Positions 42,327 through 50,187 of a DNA stretch of 56,157 bases are shown here, in pieces. Origin of the DNA: Streptomyces gelaticus (GTDB lineage Bacteria; Actinomycetota; Actinomycetes; Streptomycetales; Streptomycetaceae); the NCBI RefSeq assembly GCF_014649535.1, contig NZ_BMTF01000015.1:1-56157 (forward strand). The letters run 5' to 3'. The translations under genes were made by a program, and so were the position numbers. A model generated the notes under the pieces. That model did not search any database. It was not told the origin of the DNA and saw nothing but the letters and a program-made list of their open reading frames with translations. Every line of letters starts with the position of its first letter. Positions within the stretch are counted from its first letter, which is position 1.

Positions 42327-42368
42327 TGAAGGCTGAAGGGGTAGGTCGTCCACGTCAGGAAGGTCCCC

Positions 42369-43628
42369 GTGCCCGTGCCCGCCCCTGTCCCCGTGCCCGC
42401 CGCCCAGTCGTCCGGTGCGCCTGATCCGGCTCCGCCGCGTCCGGCCCGCAAGGGGCCCGCCACCGCCGTGATGCTGGTCATCGGCTTCGTCCTGCTCAGC
42501 CTCAACACCCGGGTGGCGTTCGGTCAGTTGGGGCCGCTCGCCCCGGTGGCCGGGTTCGGGACCGGTGCCCTCACCGTGCTCGGTCTGCTGCCGCCGCTCT
42601 GCATGGGCCTGTTCGCCCCGCTCGCGGCCACCGTACGGCGACGGCTCGGCGAGGAGCGCGGCCTGTTCTGGGCGAGCGCGCTCCTGCTCGCCGGGGCCGT
42701 GGTGCGCGTGCTCGGTCTGCCCGGCCTGTTCGTCGGAACCGTGCTCGTCAGCATCGCGACGGCCGTCGTGAACGTACTGATCCCGGTGTTCGTGCGCAGC
42801 CGGTTCGAACCCCGCAGGGTCGGCGTGATGATGGGGGTCTACGCGCTGTCCATGGGCGCCGGGTCCGCGCTCGTCGCCGCCCTGATGGTGCCGGTCTGGG
42901 AGGCGTCCGGGCACTCCTGGCGGACCGCGATCGGGCTGGCCGTCGTCCCCGCGGCCCTGGCGGCGCTCGGCATCGCCCCCCAACTGCGGTACGCAGGGCG
43001 GGGCGTGGGGCCGGCCCCGGTGCGCGTGAGCGTCCTCGGGGGCGGTGGCAGGGCCCTTGCGTGGAGTCTGATCGCCTTCTTCGGCCTGCAGACCCTGCTC
43101 TTCTACACCACCCTCGCCTGGCTGCCCGCGATCCTCGTGGACGCCGGGGTCGCCGAGGGGACGGCGGGGGGCATGCAGTCCCTGTTCATCCTCGGCGTCG
43201 CGATCGGTGGCTTCCTCACCCCGGTCCTGGCCGCCGCCCGCGCCGACCAGCGCCCCCACCTCTTCGCGGTCCTCCTGATCTGCGGGCTCGGGTACGCCGG
43301 CCTGCTCGCCGCCCCCGCGAGCGCCCCCGCGATCTGGTCGGTCGTGCTCGGCATCGGCCTCGGGGGCGGTCAGGCGGTGGCCGGAGTCCTGTACGTGAAG
43401 CGGGGCCGGGACCACGACCATGTCGCCGCGCTGTCCACGGCGGCGCAGACGGGCGGCTATCTCCTCGCCGCCGCCGGGCCGGTCACCGCGTCCGTACTGC
43501 ACGCCGTCACGGACACCTGGACCGTGCCCCTGCTCGCCTTCCTGGGCGTGCTGCTGCTGAGCACGGTGGCGAGCCTGCGCGCGGGGCACGACCGGCCGAC
43601 CGGCCCGGCCCTCGTGGACAGGCGCTGA
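42369..43628 (+). CDS. MFS transporter, CynX/NimT-like
   Basis: This 419-residue major facilitator has twelve predicted helices after a Pro/Ala-rich N-terminus of about 30 residues. Helix 1 is VMLVIGFVLLSLNTRVAFGQLG, a pattern of the CynX/NimT branch (cyanate, nitroimidazole or small-drug transport). The start GTG 42369 follows AGGAAGG. Expression is probably controlled by the divergent MerR regulator through the shared palindrome. Confidence 0.82.
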   Translation: MPVPAPVPVPAAQSSGAPDPAPPRPARKGPATAVMLVIGFVLLSLNTRVAFGQLGPLAPVAGFGTGALTVLGLLPPLCMGLFAPLAATVRRRLGEERGLFWASALLLAGAVVRVLGLPGLFVGTVLVSIATAVVNVLIPVFVRSRFEPRRVGVMMGVYALSMGAGSALVAALMVPVWEASGHSWRTAIGLAVVPAALAALGIAPQLRYAGRGVGPAPVRVSVLGGGGRALAWSLIAFFGLQTLLFYTTLAWLPAILVDAGVAEGTAGGMQSLFILGVAIGGFLTPVLAAARADQRPHLFAVLLICGLGYAGLLAAPASAPAIWSVVLGIGLGGGQAVAGVLYVKRGRDHDHVAALSTAAQTGGYLLAAAGPVTASVLHAVTDTWTVPLLAFLGVLLLSTVASLRAGHDRPTGPALVDRR

Positions 43629-43637
43629 ACACCCGTC

Positions 43638-43656
43638 CACGAGGGGCCTCCTCGTG
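43638..43656. terminator. bidirectional terminator
   Basis: CACGAGG/CCTCGTG with a 5-nt loop lies between the convergent MFS and DHFR-like genes. Confidence 0.6.
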
Positions 43657-43670
43657 TTGCTTGCTTCCGC

Positions 43671-44315
43671 CTACTTCCGCCAGAACAGGTGGTGCGTCAC
43701 ACCGCTCGCGCTGGGCACGACATCCACGTGGAAGCGGTCGCGCAGCTCGTCGGGCGACTTCCAGAGCCGTGACCCGGACCCGATCTCCACCGGCGAGACC
43801 GCCACATGCAGGGTGTCGACGAGGTCGGCGTCGAGGAACTCCCGGATGGTGGTGGCCCCGCCGCCGAGCCGGACGTCCTTGCCCTGCGCCGCTTCCCGGG
43901 CCTGTTCGAGGACCGTGGCCGGGTCGGCGTCCACGAAGTGGAACGTGGTGTCGGAGAGCGTGATCGAAGGACGCGTGTGGTGGGTCATCACGAACACCGG
44001 GGTGCGGAACGGGGGCTTGTCGCCCCACCAGCCGCGCCAGTCCAGGTTCTCCCAAGGGCCGCGCTGGAACCCGAACTTGCCGCGGCCCATGATCTCGGCG
44101 CCGATGTTGCGCGCGTAGTCCCGTGTGAGGTAGTCGTCCAGGCCACGGCTGCCACCGGGGTCGGTGCGCATGGGCCAGCTGGCCGTGGCCCCGGCCCAGG
44201 AGAACATCGCGCCGGGATCGGCGTCGCCGAACGGCCGCTCCAGGCTCGGGTTCTCGCCGGCGCCGAAGCCATCGCTCGAAACGTTGAAGTTCTGGACCCT
44301 CAACAACTGAGTCAC
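43671..44315 (-). CDS. dihydrofolate reductase family protein (RibD C-terminal type)
   Basis: This 214-residue protein has the RibD_C/DHFR-like fold: LLRVQNFNVSSDGFGAGENP at the start, GAEIMGRGKFGFQRGPWE in the middle, VFVMTHHTRPS and the late DVRLGGGATTIREFLDADLVDTLHVAVSP, the NADP-binding part. These proteins are NADPH-dependent reductases of varied function in Streptomyces, not usually true folate enzymes. It is alone, with a start that lacks a strong ribosome site. Confidence 0.8.
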   Translation of the reverse strand: MTQLLRVQNFNVSSDGFGAGENPSLERPFGDADPGAMFSWAGATASWPMRTDPGGSRGLDDYLTRDYARNIGAEIMGRGKFGFQRGPWENLDWRGWWGDKPPFRTPVFVMTHHTRPSITLSDTTFHFVDADPATVLEQAREAAQGKDVRLGGGATTIREFLDADLVDTLHVAVSPVEIGSGSRLWKSPDELRDRFHVDVVPSASGVTHHLFWRK

Positions 44316-44433
44316 GTGTTCCTCCTGTGCTTGTCGGTACCAGTGGGACTCCCCACGCCGGACAAACTCATCGGTGCGGACGCGACGATATCGGCGCCCG
44401 GCCGGCTCCGACGCGGAGCGGGTACGCCGCAGT

Positions 44434-44832
44434 TCAGTGGAAGCCGAGCATCCCGGGCGAGTCGATATCGACCGTGAGGATGCCGGGCGGGTAGTCGTCC
44501 TCGCGCCCGGTCAGGATGATCGACATGCCGCCGCTCTCCTGGTGGGGTGTCGCCACGTACAGCGCGTGGCAGGTGTCGGGCCCTCCCCAGCCGTCACGCA
44601 CCATGGCCCCGACGGTGGCCGCTGCCGTCTGGTCGAGCGGGTCGACCAGAACGCCGGGGAGCGCCAGCGCCTCACGCGCCAGGTTCTCCGATGCCGCCTC
44701 TCCGTACATGAGACACAGCGCGGGGATATGCAGCCGGTCTCCCGGTGTGCGCGCCATGTTGTCGGCGAGAAGGTGCAGGGCACGATGCCCTTGGGTGAGT
44801 GCCGTCACCGCGCTCGTGTCGAGGATGATCAC
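44434..44832 (-). CDS. PIN domain toxin, VapC-like
   Basis: This 132-residue protein starts MIILDTSAVTAL, the PIN signature with the first metal-binding Asp, and has later acidic residues (YGEAASENLA, GPDTCHALYVA). It is a probable RNase toxin. Its start overlaps the antitoxin stop by four bases. Its end (DIDSPGMLGFH) is somewhat longer than a minimal VapC. Confidence 0.75.
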   Translation of the reverse strand: MIILDTSAVTALTQGHRALHLLADNMARTPGDRLHIPALCLMYGEAASENLAREALALPGVLVDPLDQTAAATVGAMVRDGWGGPDTCHALYVATPHQESGGMSIILTGREDDYPPGILTVDIDSPGMLGFH

Positions 44833-45113
44833 GCTGCCCTGTCCCGACCAGCACGCATCTTCTCGGCCGCCATGGCGTAGACATTGGCCAGCACGTCCGG
44901 ACCGTCCTCGAATTCCTCGTCGGTCAGGGTGCAGCCCATGCGCTCCCGGAGCACCCGTCGGGTGGTGGCCACGCGCTCGGCGATCTGGGCAGCGGTGGGC
45001 TGCTGCGAAGCCAGCTGATCGACCAGCTGGCCCAGGCTCAGGCCACGCTCCTTGGCCACCTGGGCGAGGTGGTCGCGCGTCTCTTTGGGGACCTGGATCG
45101 TCGTGGTTGCCAT
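44829..45113 (-). CDS. VapB-like antitoxin
   Basis: This 94-residue protein has a ribbon-helix-helix type N-terminus (TTTIQVPKETRDHLAQVAKE, then GLSLGQLVDQL) and a charged helical C-terminus for toxin binding. It is first in the two-gene module with the PIN protein. The promoter -10 (TATAGT) lies six bases before the ATG, so it is probably a leaderless transcript. Confidence 0.75.
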   Translation of the reverse strand: MATTTIQVPKETRDHLAQVAKERGLSLGQLVDQLASQQPTAAQIAERVATTRRVLRERMGCTLTDEEFEDGPDVLANVYAMAAEKMRAGRDRAA

Positions 45114-45119
45114 AGAGCC

Positions 45120-45125
45120 ACTATA
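45120..45125 (-). promoter_or_regulatory. -10 box of leaderless antitoxin transcript
   Basis: On the minus strand TATAGT is followed by six bases and then the ATG at 45113. No ribosome site precedes the start. Confidence 0.45.
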
Positions 45126-45315
45126 GGGCTGTCATGGCAAGAGGGTGTGTCATGTCGACCGAGGCGCCTTCGGCCGGTCATAAACGACCTGCGGGACGAC
45201 CGCCCCCATACCCACGCGTACCCGGTTCCGTGACCTCAACGGACGGTTCCTGTTCGATTACAGTGCTGCGCAGTCGCAGGCCGGCCGGATTTCGGGCCGA
45301 CGGGGGAGGGGCACG

Positions 45316-46431
45316 GTGAGCACAGGGACCATGGCTGTGTGGGGCCGGGCCGAGCAGCAGGACTTCCGCAGCCGGGTGCGCGGCGCACTTCTGGGTGGGG
45401 CCATCGGGGACGCGCTGGGGGCGGGGGTCGACGGGCTCACGCTCGAAGAGATACGGGCGGCCCACGGCTCCGACGGCGTCACCGACCTGGTGCCCGCGTA
45501 CGGCGGACGCGGCACCGTCACCGCCGTCACCCAGCTCACCCTCTTCACCGTCGACGGGCTGATCCGCGCCCAGGTCCGCCGCGACACCGGGGCCTGGCAC
45601 CCGCCCACCGACGTGCACCGGGCCCATCTGCGGTGGGCGGTCACCCAGCACGACTGGGGGCCCGACGAACGCCGCGAGGACGACGGCTGGCTCGCCCGGC
45701 AGGAGTGGCTGTACGCCCGCCGCGGCCCGGCCCGGGAATGTCTGACCGGATTCGGCGACACCACCATGGGCACCCTCGACCGGCCCAAGAACCCCCAGGC
45801 GCGGGACTCGGCGGCCCTCACCCGGTCGGTGCCGTTCGGGCTGCTCGTCGGCTGGGAGCCCCAGCTCGTCCTCCAGCTCGCCGTCGAGTGCGCGGCCCAG
45901 ACCCACGGCCACCCCGCCGCGCTGCTCTCCGCGGGCGCCCTCGCCGTCGTGGTGCACGGCCTGGCCCGCGGCGAGACCCTGGACGGCGCCGTCCAGCACG
46001 CGCTGGGCCTGATCGCCGAGCGCCCGGGGCACGAACCGGTCACCGAGGCGCTGAAGCAGGCCCTCGGCACCGTGCGCCAGGGCATTCCGGGGCCCGCCCT
46101 GATCGAGTCGCTGGGGGCCACGGACGCCGCGGAGGAAGTGCTCGCCGTCGCCCTGTACTGCGCGCTGGTCGGCGAGGACATCCGGCACGGGCTGCGGCTG
46201 GCCGTCAACCACGGCGGCCCCTCCGCGTCCACCGGGGCCCTGTGCGGGGCGCTGCTCGGCGCGCTGCACGGCGAGACCGCGCTGCCGCCCGCCTGGCTCA
46301 CCGAACTGGAGGGCAGGGCCACGGTGCTGGAGCTCGCGGACGACTTCGCCATGGAGATGACACAGGGGCCGGCCCTGCACAGCCCGACGGCCGCCGCACC
46401 GGGCTGGCTGGCCCGCTACCCGCGCGCCTGA
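45316..46431 (+). CDS. ADP-ribosylglycohydrolase family protein, metal ligands replaced
   Basis: This 371-residue protein has the family start GALLGGAIGDALGAGVDG (residues 23-40) and the helix FTVDGLIRA. Canonical members (ARH/DraG) bind two Mg2+ by a T-D-D motif and a late D-S-D motif. Here the first is TAVTQLTLF (residues 69-77), with A70 and V71 where Asp is expected. The second is HGGPSASTG (299-307), with P302 and A304 in place of Asp. With both metal-binding pairs lost, hydrolysis is unlikely; it may be a binding or regulatory pseudoenzyme. GTG 45316 follows GGGAGGGG. Monocistronic. Confidence 0.8.
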   Translation: MSTGTMAVWGRAEQQDFRSRVRGALLGGAIGDALGAGVDGLTLEEIRAAHGSDGVTDLVPAYGGRGTVTAVTQLTLFTVDGLIRAQVRRDTGAWHPPTDVHRAHLRWAVTQHDWGPDERREDDGWLARQEWLYARRGPARECLTGFGDTTMGTLDRPKNPQARDSAALTRSVPFGLLVGWEPQLVLQLAVECAAQTHGHPAALLSAGALAVVVHGLARGETLDGAVQHALGLIAERPGHEPVTEALKQALGTVRQGIPGPALIESLGATDAAEEVLAVALYCALVGEDIRHGLRLAVNHGGPSASTGALCGALLGALHGETALPPAWLTELEGRATVLELADDFAMEMTQGPALHSPTAAAPGWLARYPRA

Positions 46432-46466
46432 GCCGGGACACGGACGCCGCCGTACCCCGCCGGGCG

Positions 46467-46661
46467 TCAGTCCTTCGTGTCCTTTGTGCCCTTCATGTCC
46501 TTTGTGACCGCCGCGCCCTCCGGACCGGCCTGAGCCGGCACCCTTGCCCCGGCCGCCGCGCCACCGCCGGCACCGTCGTCACCGTCGTCGTCCGAGTTGA
46601 TCCGCTCGATGATCGCGTCGCGCTCCGCTCTATCGCAGGAGGCGGGGCCGAGGGGCAGCCC
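46467..46661 (-). other. in-frame open stretch after the SDR stop codon
   Basis: Reading on past the SDR TGA in the same frame gives 64 more codons to a stop at 46467-46469. They include protein-like PASCDRAERDAIIERINSDD and then a Gly/Ala/Lys-rich tail (VTKDMKGTKDTKD). No start codon or ribosome site lies between. It is either a remnant of another gene, a fossil C-terminus, or a rare readthrough extension. Confidence 0.3.
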
Positions 46662-47444
46662 TCAGCGCATCAGCTCGCCCGCGTTGACCAGGAGCGACTG
46701 TCCGGTGATCGCCCGTGCCCGGTCCGAGGCCAGGAACGCGGCGGCCTCGGCGACATCGCCGTCGGTGGCGGGCTCCGGGAGCGCCATGCGTGCGGTGAGC
46801 CTGCCCAGTACCTCGTCCTCGGGCACCCCCTCGCTGTCCGCCGTGAACCGTACGTACGCCTGCACCGGCGGCCCCCACATCCAGCCCGGCAGCACCGTGT
46901 TCACCCTGATCCGGTGCGGGCCCAGCTCCTGCGCCAGGGAGTACATCGCCGAGGTGAGCGCCCCCTTCGAGGCCGCGTACGCCGCCTGCCGGACCTGGGA
47001 CGGCGCGGCCACCGCGGACTGCGTGCCTATGATCACCACCGAGCCGCCGCGTTCCTTGAGGCCGGGCAGGCAGGCACGGGTCATCCGCAGCGTGCCGAGC
47101 AGATTGACGTCGATCACCGACTGCCAGGTGCTGAAGTCGGCGTCCTCGATCCCGCCGAAGCAGCTGTCCCAGGCGGCTACATGGACCACCGCGTCGAGCC
47201 GCCCGAACCGCTCCAGCGCCAGTGCGGCGAGCGCCCCGCACTGGGTCTCGTCGGTGATGTCGGTGGCCAGGCGGGCCGTGCGCCGGCCGTCGGGGTCGAT
47301 CTCCGCGGCCGTCCTGGCGAGGTTCTCGGCGGTACGTGCCCCGAGCACGGCATTGCCGCCGTCCCGCACGACCGCCGCCGCGACCTGATGCCCGAGCCCC
47401 GCGCCCACTCCGGACACGATGACGGTCTTCCCCGCGAGCAACAT
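46662..47444 (-). CDS. short-chain dehydrogenase/reductase (SDR) of the regulon
   Basis: This 260-residue SDR has GVGAGLG (12-18) as cofactor loop, and S143, Y156 and K160 as the catalytic set. The usual NNAG is replaced by HVAAW (88-92), a feature of a divergent subgroup. ATG 47444 is preceded by GGAGG. It is transcribed divergently from the EthD-like gene; the perfect regulon operator lies between the two, 27 bp before this start. It is probably an alcohol/ketone reductase of the same pathway as the cluster at 4.8-11.2 kb. Confidence 0.85.
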   Translation of the reverse strand: MLLAGKTVIVSGVGAGLGHQVAAAVVRDGGNAVLGARTAENLARTAAEIDPDGRRTARLATDITDETQCGALAALALERFGRLDAVVHVAAWDSCFGGIEDADFSTWQSVIDVNLLGTLRMTRACLPGLKERGGSVVIIGTQSAVAAPSQVRQAAYAASKGALTSAMYSLAQELGPHRIRVNTVLPGWMWGPPVQAYVRFTADSEGVPEDEVLGRLTARMALPEPATDGDVAEAAAFLASDRARAITGQSLLVNAGELMR

Positions 47445-47471
47445 CGGTGGCCTCCCGGCTCTGGCAGTTCG

Positions 47472-47488
47472 TCTGACGGGGCGTCAGA
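47472..47488. promoter_or_regulatory. regulon operator, site E (perfect)
   Basis: TCTGACG-GGG-CGTCAGA matches the consensus fully, a perfect 17-bp palindrome. It lies 27 bp from the SDR start and 36 bp from the EthD-like start, so one dimer could control both divergent genes. Confidence 0.75.
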
Positions 47489-47524
47489 GTAGGACGCCGC
47501 TGCGGAGTACGGAAGGGGAACGGC

Positions 47525-48364
47525 ATGAGCGACGAGACGCGGAGCGACACCTACGCCGAACTGGCCGCGCTGGGGCCGTACGGCGTCCATCCCGGCCATG
47601 CGCTGATCACCATGGTCGAACCGCATCCGGGCCAGGAGTACGCGTACAACCGCTGGTACGAGGACGACCACTACTACGCGGGCGCGATGGCGATGCCCTG
47701 GATGTTCGCCGGGCGGCGCTGGGTGGCCACCAGGGAACTCCAGGAGCTGCGCTACCCGGAGACGTCCGCCGTCGCGCAGCCCGTCACGGCCGGCTGCTAT
47801 CTGTCGACGTACTGGGTGACGGACGGACGCTACGACGACCACATGAGGTGGACCGTCGGCATCAACAAGAGGCTCAACCGGGACGGCCGGGTTCACCAGG
47901 GCCGGACCCATGTGTTCACCGCGTTCCAGGACCACGAGGCGACGGTCTACCGGGACGGCGCCGCGGGGCCCCGGGATTTCCATGCCCTCGACCACCCCTA
48001 CCGGGGGGTGGTCCTCGAAGTGATCGACGCCGAAGCGGGCCGGGCGCGGGCCGAGTTGCTGGATTGGCTGCGCTCGCGGCATCTGCCGAAGCGGCTCGCC
48101 GGCTCCCCGGCGGCGATGGTGACCGTCTTCCGTCCCACTCCGCTGCCCGGGGACCGGATGAGCTATGTGAAGCAGGTCGAGGGTGTCGACACCCGGCTGA
48201 CCCTGTTGTGGTTTCTCCAGGAGGATCCGGGGGAGTGCTGGGGCGAGCACTTCGGCGGACTCGACGCGGAAGTCGCGGAATCAGGCCTGGGGCGGGTGGA
48301 GTTGGTGGCGCCGTTCATTCCGACGGTGCCGGGCACCGATCTGTACGTCGATCGATTGCGCTGA
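47525..48364 (+). CDS. EthD-like (dimeric alpha/beta-barrel) protein
   Basis: This 279-residue protein is divergent from the SDR and has the shared operator upstream. The N-terminal part (GHALITMVEPHPGQEYAYNR, then WYEDDHYYAGAMAMPWMFAG) fits the ferredoxin-like EthD fold. A second copy of the same fold is suggested at about residues 195-275 (PAAMVTVFRPTPLPGD to DLYVDRLR), so it may be an internal dimer. EthD-type proteins often accompany ring or ether cleavage enzymes and may channel or dehydrate intermediates. Family assignment is from pattern only. ATG 47525 is preceded by GGAAGGGGA. Confidence 0.6.
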   Translation: MSDETRSDTYAELAALGPYGVHPGHALITMVEPHPGQEYAYNRWYEDDHYYAGAMAMPWMFAGRRWVATRELQELRYPETSAVAQPVTAGCYLSTYWVTDGRYDDHMRWTVGINKRLNRDGRVHQGRTHVFTAFQDHEATVYRDGAAGPRDFHALDHPYRGVVLEVIDAEAGRARAELLDWLRSRHLPKRLAGSPAAMVTVFRPTPLPGDRMSYVKQVEGVDTRLTLLWFLQEDPGECWGEHFGGLDAEVAESGLGRVELVAPFIPTVPGTDLYVDRLR

Positions 48365-48587
48365 GTGCGGAGCACCCCGGTTGCACTGAGCGCGGGGGTC
48401 CCGGTCGCGCGGGCGTCCGGCTGCCCGTCGGGTCGGGGCACCCAGGCCCTGCCGGCGAACTGCCGCCCTCCGGGCGACGACGGCAGTTCGACGACAGGGC
48501 CGAGCCCCCTCGGCCAGGACGGCGAACCAGTCGAGAGGGCTGACAGCGACACCGGAACCGGCGCCGCGATGCGAACGGGAGAATCAT

Positions 48588-48797
48588 TTAGCAGGCGTCG
48601 ACGGCACCCTTGCCGACATCGCGCACAAATGCGTTCCACGCGGCGGGAACGAACGTGATCGAGGGGCCCTCGGGGGCCTTCGAGTCGCGTACGTCAATTG
48701 CCTGCATGAGAGGGGACTTGACTTCGACGCAGGCGCCGTTGCCCCCGGAATACGAGGACTTCGTCCACTTGTCCGTAGCACCCTGACGAATGGCCAT
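48588..48797 (-). CDS. DUF397 domain protein (Scr2-like)
   Basis: This 69-residue protein has the single-copy DUF397 motif (WTKSSYSGGNGACVEV), VRDSK and the SITFVPAAWNAFV end. ATG 48797 is preceded by GGAG. It lies 250 bp from its XRE partner on the same strand. The locus resembles, from memory, the S. coelicolor scr1/scr2 pair, in which XRE and DUF397 proteins together stimulate antibiotic production; its synteny with fbiC and the D-Ala-D-Ala carboxypeptidase supports this. Confidence 0.8.
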   Translation of the reverse strand: MAIRQGATDKWTKSSYSGGNGACVEVKSPLMQAIDVRDSKAPEGPSITFVPAAWNAFVRDVGKGAVDAC

Positions 48798-48917
48798 GTT
48801 CACTCCGGTTCAGAGAGTCGCGTGTAATGATGCCAACAGGTTCCGACAGGTTCCGGTTGGTGTGATCGACGCTACTCGCCAAGCCCCAAGGGTGAAGGGG
48901 GCGTTCACTCGACCGAG

Positions 48918-48929
48918 TGGTATATACCA
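48918..48929. promoter_or_regulatory. 12-bp palindrome in the XRE-DUF397 gap
   Basis: TGGTATATACCA is a perfect palindrome 121 bp upstream of the DUF397 start, in a 250-bp gap that may hold a promoter for it. It could be the XRE operator. Confidence 0.4.
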
Positions 48930-49049
48930 AGTGGTTCTTCCGCTCGGGGTGGGCGGCGGTGTACATTGCCGCCGCTTCTCTCGTAACATCACTTCATTTT
49001 CCGCAATCCGGACTTTGCGGGCCGCGTTGTTGCGGTGCCCGGCCGATGC

Positions 49050-49919
49050 TCAGTCGGTGGTGATTCCGGTGTACTCCTTCACGATTTCGGTGATGAAGTG
49101 GCGCGTCTGCTCCACATTCAGCGCCTGTGCCCGCAGGTGCTCGTACATGAAGCTGTAGCGCTGCACATCGTGGGCTTTCTCCAGATAGAGATCGCTGGTG
49201 ACGCCTTCGATATAGACGACGCTGGAGTCGGCGGCGTCCGGGAATTCGAGAATGGCGTACTGGCCATTGATTCCGGGGTGCGCGCCCATCTCGAACGGCA
49301 GCACCTGCACCGTCACATGGGGCAGTTGGGACAGCTCGACCAACTGCTCCAGCTGCTCGATCATCACCTGCTTGCCGCCGACCATCCGGCGCAGCGCGGA
49401 CTCGTCGATGACCGCCCACAGCCGCAGGGGATGCTCGGGGTCGGTGATCCGGTCCTGGCGGCGGGCCCGGACGCTGACGCGCTTGTCGATCTCGGCCGGC
49501 GGGGCCTCCGGAAGCGCTCCGTTGATCAGCGCCTCGGCGTAGCCCCGGGTCTGCAACAGGCCGGGGACCACCTGGGGTTCGTACACCCGCAGTGATTCGG
49601 CGTCGGTCTCCAGCCCGATGTAGACGCTGTACGGGATGTCACCGAAGGCGTGCCACCAGCCCTGCTGGCGTGAGTCCTTGGCCATCTGCATGAGTGACTC
49701 GACGATCCGGAGGTCCTCCACCTCGTACACCCCGCAGAGATCGCGGACATCGCGCTGGCTGATGGAGCGGCGGCCGTTCTCCAGGCGGCTGATCTTCGAC
49801 TGCGAGACCAGCAGCCGCTCCGCCACCTCCTCGGCCGTCATGCCCTTGAGTTCGCGCAGTCGGCGCAATTCCTGGCCCAACCGGCGTCGCCTGACGGTGG
49901 GATTGACGTTGGACGGCAC
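49050..49919 (-). CDS. XRE family regulator with DUF5753 domain (Scr1-like)
   Basis: This 289-residue protein starts at GTG 49919, preceded by GGAGG at ten bases. The HTH is LRRLRELKGMTAEEVAERL followed by VSQSKISRLENGRRSISQRD. DUF5753 follows (PQVVPGLLQTRGYAEALI; the MGAHPGINGQYAILEFP region). It regulates with the downstream DUF397 protein. In S. coelicolor the corresponding pair (Scr1/Scr2, from memory) acts as a positive regulator of antibiotic production. Confidence 0.85.
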   Translation of the reverse strand: MPSNVNPTVRRRRLGQELRRLRELKGMTAEEVAERLLVSQSKISRLENGRRSISQRDVRDLCGVYEVEDLRIVESLMQMAKDSRQQGWWHAFGDIPYSVYIGLETDAESLRVYEPQVVPGLLQTRGYAEALINGALPEAPPAEIDKRVSVRARRQDRITDPEHPLRLWAVIDESALRRMVGGKQVMIEQLEQLVELSQLPHVTVQVLPFEMGAHPGINGQYAILEFPDAADSSVVYIEGVTSDLYLEKAHDVQRYSFMYEHLRAQALNVEQTRHFITEIVKEYTGITTD

Positions 49920-50016
49920 GGGAACGGCACCTCCGGCTGTGTAGCTGTGCGTATCTACTGCTGAGCAGATTGCCACCACTTCCCCCGGTCGCGCTGGGAA
50001 ATGGCCACACGCAAGT

Positions 50017-50050
50017 GCGCGGGGCAGCCATGATTCCGGCTGCCCCGCGC
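50017..50050 (-). terminator. terminator of the GPP34 gene
   Basis: A perfect 13-bp stem (50017-50029 with 50038-50050) has an 8-nt loop. It lies between the GPP34 stop and the XRE promoter. Confidence 0.8.
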
Positions 50051-50187
50051 GTGGTGCGGCTCCCGAACCGGGTCCTGGGGACGACGGTACGGCGGTATTC
50101 GGTTGGTGCTGCCGCGCAGTCGCGCGGCGTGCTGCGGTGTGGCGGTGCTGTGGTGTGGCGGTGCGTACGGCCCCCGGCTCGGTGTGC

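Noticed and set aside
48365..48658. Plus-strand open frame after the EthD-like gene
   Set aside because: No ribosome site; composition is low-complexity; the DUF397 gene on the other strand is the better call for the overlapping part.
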